A DNA stretch of 36,283 nt from Flavicella sp049625305 (lineage in GTDB: Bacteria > Bacteroidota > Bacteroidia > Flavobacteriales > Flavobacteriaceae), in NCBI GenBank assembly GCA_049625305.1, contig JBMZVD010000013.1:1-36283 (forward strand), given 5' to 3'. The first letter of the stretch is position 1, and each line of letters starts with the position of its first letter. Made by a program: the position numbers and the translations under genes. Positions 23,496-30,971 of the stretch are shown piece by piece. The notes under the pieces are model-generated. The model was given only the letters and a program-made list of their open reading frames with translations, was not told the origin of the DNA and did no database searches.

Positions 23496-24302
23496 ATGTA
23501 TTCACTTATACACTCGGCGAAAAGATTATGTTTAACACCTTTTAGTAGCGTTGCTTTATTTGGTTTTTTTGTGCTGTTTTTTAATACAACAGCTGTTGCT
23601 CAAGATGTTAAATCACAATTCGAAAAAGCCAATGAATTGTATAGAAACTCATCATATGACGAAGCCATTGAGATTTACGAATCCATCGAACAAACTGGGG
23701 CTGTTTCTGCGGAATTGTATTACAATCTAGGAAATGCTTATTACAAAATGAACGAAGTGGCTGCGTCTATTTACAATTATGAAAAGGCATTGCAATTAAA
23801 TCCCACAAAAAATGAGGATATTCTTACAAATTTGACCTATGCCAAACGTATGACTATTGATGTAATAGAAGCTTTACCAAAGACATTTCTACAAAGAATA
23901 GAGTCTGACTATGTACAAAGTTTGTCATTTGACCAATGGGCGTATTTGGCGGTGTTCGGCTCTTTTTTGACAGCCATTTGTTTTTTATTGTTTTATTTTT
24001 CATTTGTCCCTCTTCGAAAAAGACTATATTTTATTGGGAGTACAGTTGGATTGTTTTTATTAATCTTTTCGCTTTCATTTTCAATTTCACAATATAATAC
24101 CACACAAAACACGAGTGAAGCTATTTTGTTTGAAGCCAAAGTAGGAGTAAAAAGCGCCCCTTCTCAAATAAGTGAAGAGGTTTTTGAATTGCATGAAGGG
24201 ACCAAAGTGAAAATTATTGATAGAGTAGATGTTTGGTTGCAAATCAAATTGGAAGATGGTAAAAAAGGCTGGTTGTTAAACAATCAAGTAAAAGAATTAT
24301 AA
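23496..24302 (+). CDS. batE: BatE: TPR protein with two membrane helices and SH3-like end
   Basis: A 268-residue protein. A long signal or anchor segment (about 1-35, ending AVAQ) is followed by two TPRs (ANELYRNSSYDEAIEIYESI, AELYYNLGNAYYKMNEVAASIYNYEKAL). Two membrane helices lie at about 140-162 and 170-190. A C-terminal SH3-like domain (VGVKSAPSQISEEVFELHEGTKVKIIDRVDVWLQIKLEDGKKGWLL) closes the protein. I place the start at ATG 23496 after the batD stop; an upstream frame inside batD reaches further but has no signal peptide there. It is the last gene of the operon and is followed by a terminator. Its SH3 domain may bind peptidoglycan or protein. Confidence 0.88.
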   Translation: MYSLIHSAKRLCLTPFSSVALFGFFVLFFNTTAVAQDVKSQFEKANELYRNSSYDEAIEIYESIEQTGAVSAELYYNLGNAYYKMNEVAASIYNYEKALQLNPTKNEDILTNLTYAKRMTIDVIEALPKTFLQRIESDYVQSLSFDQWAYLAVFGSFLTAICFLLFYFSFVPLRKRLYFIGSTVGLFLLIFSLSFSISQYNTTQNTSEAILFEAKVGVKSAPSQISEEVFELHEGTKVKIIDRVDVWLQIKLEDGKKGWLLNNQVKEL

Positions 24303-24323
24303 ATCTCTATACAGACAATAGAC

Positions 24324-24355
24324 AAAAGCCTTGAACACCATCGTTCAAGACTTTT
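24324..24355. terminator. Terminator between batE and the mechanosensitive channel gene
   Basis: AAAAGCCTTGAAC at 24324-24336 pairs with GTTCAAGACTTTT at 24343-24355 around a 6-base loop, with one C/A mismatch. Seven T in all follow on the plus strand. It lies between convergent genes and can serve both strands. Confidence 0.82.
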
Positions 24356-24377
24356 TTAAGTAGTTTTAAGCGCTTTA

Positions 24378-25199
24378 TTATTGTTTGTGCAGGTGCACAT
24401 CCATTTGAGGATAAGGTATGTTGAGGCCTTCGGAGTTAAAACGATTGTACACTTTTTCATTCATATCAAAAAACACGCCCCAGTAGTCTTCTGATTTTGT
24501 CCAGACACGCACTACAAAATCAACAGAACTGTCACCAAGACCTGAAACTGCTACAAAGGGTTTGTGTGCTTCAGTATCTTGAAGTATTCTTGAGTCTTCA
24601 TCAATCAATGACTGCAATACATTTCGAGCTTTTTCAGTACTGTCACCATAACCGATTCCGAAAGTAAAATCTACCCTCCTAAAAGGTTCCACTGAATAAT
24701 TCGTCAAAGACGATGTAGACAATCCTCCGTTGGGAACAATGATGGTTTTGTTGTCTAAGGATGTGAGAACCGTATTGAATATTTGAATTTCTGAAACAAC
24801 CCCTTGATAGCCCTGTGCGTCGATAAAATCACCTACCTTAAAAGGTTTGAATAAAAGAATAATCACACCTCCTGCAAAATTCTGTAAGGTTCCCGAGAGA
24901 GCAACTCCAACTGCCAAACCAGCGGCTCCTAATATGGCAACAAATGAGGTCATTTCTATGCCCACCATGGTGAGTACTGTAATTACTAATAAAACTTTTA
25001 ATAGCACCCCTACTATACTGTTTAAGAAAGGTTTTAATGTAGGGTCTGCAGTTGTTTTTTCAAGTATTTTAGAAAAAGTTTTAGAGATGCCTTTTATCAC
25101 CATAGATCCAATAACCCATACACCAATTGCACCTAATAACTTCAATCCATAAGTGCTTGTAACTTCGATTATTTGATTTGTAATCATTTTGTAGTCCAT
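24378..25199 (-). CDS. Small-conductance mechanosensitive channel (MscS family)
   Basis: A 273-residue inner-membrane channel. Three helices occupy about 18-36, 62-85 and 89-117, the last being the pore-lining TM3 with GVALSGTLQNFAGGVIILLFKPFKVGDFI, the signature of MscS. A beta domain (about 118-180) and C-terminal alpha/beta domain (to 273) complete the fold. Family members open under osmotic down-shock to release solutes. The length is that of E. coli MscS (about 286). The gene is convergent with batE; the next gene is divergent. Starts at ATG 25199; no clear -7 box is visible upstream. Confidence 0.92.
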   Translation of the reverse strand: MDYKMITNQIIEVTSTYGLKLLGAIGVWVIGSMVIKGISKTFSKILEKTTADPTLKPFLNSIVGVLLKVLLVITVLTMVGIEMTSFVAILGAAGLAVGVALSGTLQNFAGGVIILLFKPFKVGDFIDAQGYQGVVSEIQIFNTVLTSLDNKTIIVPNGGLSTSSLTNYSVEPFRRVDFTFGIGYGDSTEKARNVLQSLIDEDSRILQDTEAHKPFVAVSGLGDSSVDFVVRVWTKSEDYWGVFFDMNEKVYNRFNSEGLNIPYPQMDVHLHKQ

Positions 25200-25295
25200 A
25201 AAGTATATAGTTTTTAGTTGTAGTCAAGTTACAATTTTTAGAGATATTTAGGAATCTTTCTTTATCATATTGTTGCTGTTGTTTATTTTTACACT

Positions 25296-26207
25296 ATGAA
25301 GAAAAATATTCTATTAACAGGTGGAACAGGAATGATCGGTACTTTTTTGATTGCATTGCTACAAGAAAAAGGGTATGGAATTTCTATTTTAACTCGGAAG
25401 AAGAAGAAAAACACGGCATCCATAAAATATTATACTTGGGATGTTGCTTCACAAAAAGTAGATTCTAATTGTTTAGATCATGTAGAGGGTATTATTCATT
25501 TGGCAGGAGAAAATGTAGCATCAGGAAGGTGGACTGCTACGAGAAAAAATGCCATATTAGAGAGTAGAACTGTTTCAACAGCTTTGTTGTTCAAACTTCT
25601 TTCTGAGGAAGAACACAGCGTAAAAAGTTTTATTTCTGCTTCTGCTACAGGGATATATGGTAGCCAAACAACGGAAGTCAATTTTACCGAAGACATGTCA
25701 GCTGCGGAGGATTTTTTAGCTAATATATGTAAACAGTGGGAGGCATCGGTTGCTAAAATTTCAGATTTGGGTATTCGTACTGTGGCATTGCGAACAGGAA
25801 TAGTATTGAGTTCCAAAGGAAGTGCCTTGCAAAAAATGTTGCTTCCTTTTCAATTGGGTATGGGATCCCCTATTGCTAGCGGTTCCCAATACATGCCTTG
25901 GATACATATAGATGATTTGTGTCGCATGTATCTGCATGCTTTAGAGACTTCAAATGTAAAAGGTGCTTACAATGCCGTCTCAGGAGAAGCAATAACAAAT
26001 CAGCAGTTTTCAAAAATCTTAGCTAAAACATTGAAAAGACCTTTTTTTATGCCCAAGATTCCCTCTTTTTTATTGCAATTGATTTTTGGAGAAATGTCTA
26101 TAATACTCACATCTGGAAGTCAGGTTTCTTCCCAAAAAATACGTGATGCAGGTTTTGAATTTAATTATGAGAAACTAGGGCCAACACTTCGCAATTTATT
26201 GGGTTAA
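25296..26207 (+). CDS. NAD(P)-dependent epimerase of the TIGR01777/YfcH type
   Basis: A 303-residue Rossmann protein. GGTGMIGTFL near the start is the nucleotide-binding glycine motif; IIHLAGENVASGRWTATRKNAILESR is the diagnostic YfcH/TIGR01777 stretch. SASATGIYGS contains the catalytic-region Tyr, and PWIHIDDLCRMYLHAL is the substrate-domain motif. The C-terminal DUF1731-like part (FFMPKIPSFLLQLIFGEMSIILTSGSQVSSQKI) completes the family pattern. The reaction is not established for this family. The stop overlaps the stop of the convergent neighbour by 3 bases, so no space for a terminator exists. Confidence 0.9.
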   Translation: MKKNILLTGGTGMIGTFLIALLQEKGYGISILTRKKKKNTASIKYYTWDVASQKVDSNCLDHVEGIIHLAGENVASGRWTATRKNAILESRTVSTALLFKLLSEEEHSVKSFISASATGIYGSQTTEVNFTEDMSAAEDFLANICKQWEASVAKISDLGIRTVALRTGIVLSSKGSALQKMLLPFQLGMGSPIASGSQYMPWIHIDDLCRMYLHALETSNVKGAYNAVSGEAITNQQFSKILAKTLKRPFFMPKIPSFLLQLIFGEMSIILTSGSQVSSQKIRDAGFEFNYEKLGPTLRNLLG

Positions 26208-27004
26208 AAAGCATCTAAACAGATCAGCAGATCAGGGTGTTTAAAAGTGTATTCAAGTCGTTTTTTGAGCTGTGTATTGTCAATATTTTTGAAGGTAATT
26301 TTCTCTTCTATAAAAGCAGCAGGGTTTTTACCTAATTTAATAGAAGCAGCTGTGTAGAAGTCCTTTTTTGATGGATGGGTGTCAGCAGCTGCGTTGAAGA
26401 TTTCTCCAACGAAATTTCCTTCACTTATTATTTTTAGAATATGCAGACAGTCTTCCAAATGAATCAAATTAACTGGAGCCAAGCCATTGGGGACAATTCT
26501 ACCTTCCTTGAAAAAATTACCTGGATGTCTATTCCCACCAATAAGTCCTGCAAAACGGACGATAGTTGTCTTGAATCCGGACTGATTTAAAAACATTTTT
26601 TCCAATTCTATTAGTTCCTTTTTTTGAGGATTTTTTACAAAGGAAGAGGTTTGAGAAATGGTAGTATTTGTGTCTTTATAAACAGAAGTTGAACTTATAA
26701 AAATTACTTTTTGAACCTTCGATCTTCCAATTTTAAGTGCCAAATATTCAAAGGCTTTTCTATTGTTTTTTTGTTGGCTATATGGAATAGCAATACAAAG
26801 TACATCTGCGTCTAGTAAAGCTTCAAGGTTTCCAAAGATTTCATTGTTTTCGATATGAATTGCATGATGAGAAATATGATTTTCTTCAAAAAGACTTTTT
26901 TTATCATCATTTCTTGTGCTACCTCCTACCGCATATCCTTGTTGTTTTAAAAAAAGGGCTAGCGGATAGCCTAACCATCCACATCCTAGAATATTATATT
27001 TCAT
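26204..27004 (-). CDS. NAD(P)-binding epimerase-like protein (YeeZ-like SDR)
   Basis: A 266-residue short-chain dehydrogenase-like protein. GCGWLGYPLALFLKQQGYAVGGSTRN at the N-terminus is the glycine-rich dinucleotide-binding segment in the modified form (GxGWLG) seen in YeeZ-type proteins. VIFISSTSVYKDT and the later RFAGLIGGNRHPG and VNLIHLEDCLHIL fit extended SDRs. Substrate unknown. Its first 11 bases overlap the end of cvpA, so the two are coupled. It is convergent with, and ends inside, the stop of the TIGR01777 gene. Two unrelated epimerase-type genes next to each other are probably coincidence. Confidence 0.87.
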   Translation of the reverse strand: MKYNILGCGWLGYPLALFLKQQGYAVGGSTRNDDKKSLFEENHISHHAIHIENNEIFGNLEALLDADVLCIAIPYSQQKNNRKAFEYLALKIGRSKVQKVIFISSTSVYKDTNTTISQTSSFVKNPQKKELIELEKMFLNQSGFKTTIVRFAGLIGGNRHPGNFFKEGRIVPNGLAPVNLIHLEDCLHILKIISEGNFVGEIFNAAADTHPSKKDFYTAASIKLGKNPAAFIEEKITFKNIDNTQLKKRLEYTFKHPDLLICLDAF

Positions 27005-27512
27005 TTTCTAGCTTTTGTTCTTGAACATCATGAGAATCAAAATAGTCAGGAAAAAGAAGTGGTGCTATTTCGGTAATAGGGTAGATTAATACAGAAGTTT
27101 TCATTTCCGCTTCCCCAACAAAAGGGATATTTTTGTTTACTTTGATAAAGAAAGACAATACCACGCTTAGTATTAGTGCAATTTTTAAACTTCCAAAGAT
27201 ACCTCCTAATAGCTTGTTAATGATTCCCAGTGCAGCAAAGTCTGCAATTTTTGTCAGGAGTTTTCCAATCAAAGAAATAACGACAACGATACCTATAAAA
27301 GTCAAAGCAAAAGCACCAAGTGAGATATAATTTTCACTCCAATCTAAGTTTTCTTTTAATAAATCACTTGCGTATTCAGAAAAATGCATCGCCCCATAGA
27401 CACCTCCCACCAAACCAACAAGAGAAGCTATTTCAACAAAGAGTCCCTTGAAAAGTCCACGGATAAATCCAAATAATAACAAGCTAGCAATAATAATATC
27501 GAAAGTACTCAT
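26994..27512 (-). CDS. CvpA family membrane protein
   Basis: A 172-residue inner-membrane protein with four helices (about 4-22, 27-45, 62-84, 98-122). The CvpA-type opening FDIIIASLLLFGFIRGLFKGLFVEIASLVGLVGGVYGAMHF has the conserved RG.FKGL..E pattern. The C-terminal tail is polar. In enterobacteria CvpA is tied to colicin V production and purF; in this phylum its role is unclear, with links to envelope homeostasis. It is transcribed from a clear promoter at 27536-27566 and overlaps the downstream epimerase-like gene by 11 bases. Confidence 0.87.
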   Translation of the reverse strand: MSTFDIIIASLLLFGFIRGLFKGLFVEIASLVGLVGGVYGAMHFSEYASDLLKENLDWSENYISLGAFALTFIGIVVVISLIGKLLTKIADFAALGIINKLLGGIFGSLKIALILSVVLSFFIKVNKNIPFVGEAEMKTSVLIYPITEIAPLLFPDYFDSHDVQEQKLENEI

Positions 27513-27535
27513 AGAAATTTATAATATTAGTTGCT

Positions 27536-27566
27536 CAAAGATACAATTCCCAGCCTCAATTCCCAA
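27536..27566 (-). promoter_or_regulatory. Promoter for cvpA operon (TTG, 20-base spacer, TATCTTTG)
   Basis: On the minus strand TTG (27566-27564) and TATCTTTG (27543-27536) are separated by 20 bases, and the -7 box is 23 bases before the start codon. Confidence 0.65.
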
Positions 27567-27668
27567 TGAATACTTTAGCAATACGCCTTTGTTTTGAATT
27601 GTATAGATTTTAGATAAAGTTGATTAATTTTAAGTGGTTAGCCAAACTATCTGATAGCCAGTTTTGTG

Positions 27669-27676
27669 TATCTTTG
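27669..27676 (+). promoter_or_regulatory. -7 box TATCTTTG upstream of the small conserved gene
   Basis: TATCTTTG matches TAnnTTTG 17 bases before ATG 27694. It argues against the TTG at 27664, which lies upstream of the box. No clear -33 TTG was found. Confidence 0.55.
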
Positions 27677-27693
27677 TGTTAAAAAGAAGATAT

Positions 27694-28035
27694 ATGTCAA
27701 GAGACGCAGCCCTAAAAAAAGATTGGGATACCCTGGTAACATTCTTGTCAAATAAATTTGCAGACGGTGACACTTTGGATTTAGATGCGATTATTTATTT
27801 GATTGGAGTACAAGAGTTGGGAAAAGACATAAGGGAGTTTAAAAAAGACGAAAAAATAAATTTGATGCATATTGCAATTTGTCGTCTTTTAGAACCTTAT
27901 GGTTATTATGAATTTGATTTTGTAGATCCAGATGGTTGGCCACACTTCAATGTATTGGAGGAATTACCTGCACTCAAACCAGGAGAGCAAACCATTTTGA
28001 TGAAAGAAGCCATTGTCAGGTATTTTGCCTCCTAA
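27694..28035 (+). CDS. Conserved flavobacterial small protein of unknown function
   Basis: A 113-residue soluble protein with no signal peptide or membrane helix. Sequence MSRDAALKKDWDTLVTFL... LDAIIYLIGVQELG... INLMHIAICRLLEPYGYYEFDFVDPDGWPHFN has the look of a helix-rich, highly conserved family: I recall near-identical proteins in other Flavobacteriia, but no named domain. The start is ATG 27694, just after a -7 box; the TTG at 27664 would include the promoter itself. It is followed by the thioredoxin-like gene after 26 bases on the same strand, so co-transcription is plausible. No function is claimed. Confidence 0.8.
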   Translation: MSRDAALKKDWDTLVTFLSNKFADGDTLDLDAIIYLIGVQELGKDIREFKKDEKINLMHIAICRLLEPYGYYEFDFVDPDGWPHFNVLEELPALKPGEQTILMKEAIVRYFAS

Positions 28036-28061
28036 TTTTTTTTCAATTTTAATTTTTTCAA

Positions 28062-29408
28062 ATGAACCCAATACGTTTTCGAATTCTAATCGTTTGTTTT
28101 TTTTCTTTTAGCAAGCTTTTTGCTCAATATAGTATTTCGGGTACCTTCACAGATGCTGCAACGGATTTGTCTTGGGCAATTTTGTACCGATTGGAATCAG
28201 GTAAAGAGATCTTTGTAGCAAATACAAAAATCAAAGAAAATCACTTTGAATTTGAATTGCCTAGTACTGAAAATTCGGGTATGTATCGAGTAACGTATCG
28301 ATTGAACGGTCCAAGTCATGTCGATTTTATATTTGATAGAGAAGAGGTTTCTTTTCATTTTGACTCGAGTTATCCCGAACAAACTATTGTTTTTGAAACT
28401 TCAGAGTCAAACCAATTATTTTTAGAGTATTTAGAAAAAATATCTAAGTATCAGACTTATATAGATTCCATTCAAGTTTCACACTTTAGATCCGCAAAAC
28501 CGGAGCATACTGCTCTTTATAAAAACGGATTGGACAGCCTATTAAATGTTCAAAAAACTTTTGAGGACAGATCTAAAGATCAAATTTTGTATCACTTTAT
28601 AAAAGCGACTCAAAGATTTAACGCTTCAGCACTTGAACTGACTCCCACCGATTATTATGCTCACATTAAAAAACAATTTTTTAGCCATATTAATTTTAAG
28701 GATTCAGTTCTTGTAGCTTCTAATTTTTTATACGATCGTGTAGATGATTATGTGTTTTATTTGCACCGATCCAACAAAGAAGACAGACAACAAATTTTGT
28801 ATAAAGAAGCCATTTCAAAGGTACTGTCCGAATCTATGACAGAAGGTTTTAAAAAAACACTTTTAGATTATCTGGTGGAAAATTTTGTTGCAAATGAAAA
28901 TTTTGAACTTGTAACTTTCTTGTTAGACACCTTTTACACCCAGTTACCGAAGGGGTTAAAAGACGATGATTATATCGCAAGTACAAAAGCAAAAATTACC
29001 TTGGCTATAGGAGCTATTGCACCTGATTTCCAATGGGAAGAGTATGGATTACAACATTCTTTATCCGCATTGGATACACACAAATTTTACGTGGTTGTAT
29101 TTTGGAGTTCGGGCTGTTCGCATTGTAAAAAACAATTACCTAAGATGTATCAGTTTATGAAGACACATCCCAAGGTAAAGGTCGTAGCAGTTGCACTAGA
29201 AAAAAAATCTAAAGAGTGGGAAAAAGTAAAAGAGAATTTTTTTGGATGGCACCATATTTTGGGATTAAAAAAATGGAAAAATCCCATCGCTAAAAGCTAT
29301 GATGTTTCCAATACACCTACCTATTTTGTGTTGGATTCCGATAAAAAAATATTAGCTAAGCCTGCTGATTTTAGAGCATTAGAAAAAACCGTAAACAGTA
29401 TGCGATAG
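28062..29408 (+). CDS. Exported TlpA-like thioredoxin-fold protein
   Basis: A 448-residue protein with a signal peptide (FRILIVCFFSFSKLFAQ). The N-terminal beta domain (about 20-115: SISGTFTDAATDLSWAILYRLESGKEIF) resembles the DUF4369-type domain that precedes thioredoxin modules in this phylum. A long helical middle (about 120-310) follows. The C-terminal thioredoxin domain (about 325-448) begins IAPDF and has the redox motif WSSGCSHCKKQLPKM (Cys-Ser-His-Cys) and cis-Pro loop NTPTYFVLD. It is a periplasmic thiol-disulfide enzyme, substrate unknown. It is convergent with yraN with only 4 bases between. Confidence 0.88.
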   Translation: MNPIRFRILIVCFFSFSKLFAQYSISGTFTDAATDLSWAILYRLESGKEIFVANTKIKENHFEFELPSTENSGMYRVTYRLNGPSHVDFIFDREEVSFHFDSSYPEQTIVFETSESNQLFLEYLEKISKYQTYIDSIQVSHFRSAKPEHTALYKNGLDSLLNVQKTFEDRSKDQILYHFIKATQRFNASALELTPTDYYAHIKKQFFSHINFKDSVLVASNFLYDRVDDYVFYLHRSNKEDRQQILYKEAISKVLSESMTEGFKKTLLDYLVENFVANENFELVTFLLDTFYTQLPKGLKDDDYIASTKAKITLAIGAIAPDFQWEEYGLQHSLSALDTHKFYVVVFWSSGCSHCKKQLPKMYQFMKTHPKVKVVAVALEKKSKEWEKVKENFFGWHHILGLKKWKNPIAKSYDVSNTPTYFVLDSDKKILAKPADFRALEKTVNSMR

Positions 29409-29412
29409 TCAT

Positions 29413-29775
29413 TCAAAAGTGTAAAAACCCATTTTCAATATGTTGAATATTAGTTACTTTATTGTGATTTACGACTATGGATATGATGTCAAACCGAACC
29501 TCTAGTTGCAGTTTTTTTAATGATAGGTATGCATCGGTAGCAAGTACCAATGAATTAATTTGTTTTTTGGAGATAAAATCTTGAGGGTTTCCAAAATATA
29601 TAGAAGATCTAGTTTTTACTTCCACTACAACAAGCGTTGTATTTTGTTCTGCAATGATATCGATTTCAGCTTTTCGGTAACGCCAGTTTCTCTCCCTAAT
29701 TCGATAGTTTTTATTTTTAAGATAATCAACCGCAATTTGTTCTCCGGTTTTTCCTAACTCATTATGAGTGGCCAT
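29413..29775 (-). CDS. YraN family protein (UPF0102)
   Basis: A 120-residue protein of the UPF0102 family with a restriction-endonuclease-like fold. The pattern GKTGEQIAVDYLKNKNYRIRERNWRYRKAEIDIIAEQNTTLVVVEVKTRSS holds the Glu...Asp...Glu-Val-Lys nuclease-like residues (about Glu12, Asp39 and EVK at 52-54). A role in nucleic-acid cleavage is suggested by the fold but unproven. It starts 52 bases downstream of the LD-carboxypeptidase stop on the same strand. Typical family length is 110-130 residues. Confidence 0.9.
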   Translation of the reverse strand: MATHNELGKTGEQIAVDYLKNKNYRIRERNWRYRKAEIDIIAEQNTTLVVVEVKTRSSIYFGNPQDFISKKQINSLVLATDAYLSLKKLQLEVRFDIISIVVNHNKVTNIQHIENGFLHF

Positions 29776-29827
29776 TTTTATGGAAAGATACCATTGTAAA
29801 TGTTACAGAGCAAGGTTTAGACAAGTG

Positions 29828-30796
29828 TTATTTGAAATGAATTACCCCATTTCCTTTTGTAACCTGTAACTGTATTTTTTTTCCAAAATATAAAGCTTTG
29901 TTGATTGGGTCATGGCCTGCAGGAAAATTAAAAAGTACAGGATAAGCGTGTTCTCCAATAGCTTCAAGTATCACCGTTTCGATTTCTTTTCCAAAGGAAG
30001 GGTTGTTGTGTTTGAGCTTGCTCATACCACCCACAATAATTCCATTGCATTTCTCAAAGCTACCATTTCTTTTTAGGGTGCGTAATAGGCGGTCAATATG
30101 GTATTTGTATTCACCTATTTCCTCAATAAATAGAATTTTTCCTTCGGTATCTAATTCAATTTTTGAACCAGACATACTCGCTAACAAACTCAGATTTCCA
30201 CCCACTAATATCCCTTCTGCCTGTCCAATTCTATTGTGTTTAGAGCCTTTAACTGAGTAGGTTTTCAAATTACCGAACAGCGCTTTTTTGAGACTGGTGA
30301 AACTTTCGGTTCTCTGTGTTACAGGAAACTCCATATTTACAGGCATACATCCATGTATGGAAGCATAGTTTTCGGTCTGTAAATAATTGTGAAAGACTGT
30401 AATATCAGAATACCCTACAATCCATTTAGGATTTTTTTTAAAGGAATCAAAGTTTAAAGCATCGATAACTCTGATACTTCCATAGCCCCCCCTTGCACAC
30501 CAGATAGCTTTGATATCTGAAGCATCTAATGCCCATTGAAAATCTTCAATACGTTGTTGGTCTGTTCCAGCAAAGTGATTGTTTTTTTCGAATACATTTG
30601 GAGTAATAGTTACATGTAAGCCCCAGCTTTCAGCAACTTTTTTGGCTTCGTGTACGGAAACAGGGTTTTTGATAATACCGGCAGGTGCAACTATAGCAAT
30701 ACGGTCTCCTTTTTTTAGAAATGCAGGTGTTTTCATAGGTTTTGTTTGGGCACACAGTAGCTGAGTGCAAAATAATATAAGACAGAATGCTCGCAA
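29828..30796 (-). CDS. LD-carboxypeptidase (peptidase S66) with signal peptide
   Basis: A 322-residue serine carboxypeptidase that trims the terminal D-Ala from murein tetrapeptides. The N-terminal segment MRAFCLILFCTQLLCAQ looks like a cleavable signal peptide, whereas well-known LdcA enzymes are cytoplasmic. S66 landmarks: LKKGDRIAIVAPAG; WCARGGYGSIRVID; the nucleophile Ser in VGYSDITVFHNYL; Glu in LFIEEIGEYKYHIDRLLRTL; and His in FNFPAGHDPINKAL. All three catalytic residues therefore appear intact. The gene is followed by yraN and is divergent from metG. If the signal is real, the enzyme works in the periplasm on mature peptidoglycan. Confidence 0.9.
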   Translation of the reverse strand: MRAFCLILFCTQLLCAQTKPMKTPAFLKKGDRIAIVAPAGIIKNPVSVHEAKKVAESWGLHVTITPNVFEKNNHFAGTDQQRIEDFQWALDASDIKAIWCARGGYGSIRVIDALNFDSFKKNPKWIVGYSDITVFHNYLQTENYASIHGCMPVNMEFPVTQRTESFTSLKKALFGNLKTYSVKGSKHNRIGQAEGILVGGNLSLLASMSGSKIELDTEGKILFIEEIGEYKYHIDRLLRTLKRNGSFEKCNGIIVGGMSKLKHNNPSFGKEIETVILEAIGEHAYPVLFNFPAGHDPINKALYFGKKIQLQVTKGNGVIHFK

Positions 30797-30918
30797 ATGA
30801 ATGTTTTTAAAAGCTAAAATACAATTTATTCAAGTTTTAGAGTTCCAAATCAGTAGTATTTGATATTCTAAGTATGTTTTTGACTTCGAAAAGTAGTGCT
30901 TTTTAAAAAGCCATACAA

Positions 30919-30952
30919 TTGTTTCAATTCATTGGATATATATGTAACTTTG
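30919..30952 (+). promoter_or_regulatory. Promoter for metG (TTG, 23-base spacer, TAACTTTG)
   Basis: TAACTTTG at 30945-30952 lies 19 bases before the metG ATG. TTG at 30919-30921 is a plausible -33 element, at the long end of usual spacing. No tRNA-binding leader (T-box) is seen. Confidence 0.55.
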
Positions 30953-30971
30953 TGTCCACAAAATTTTTAGA

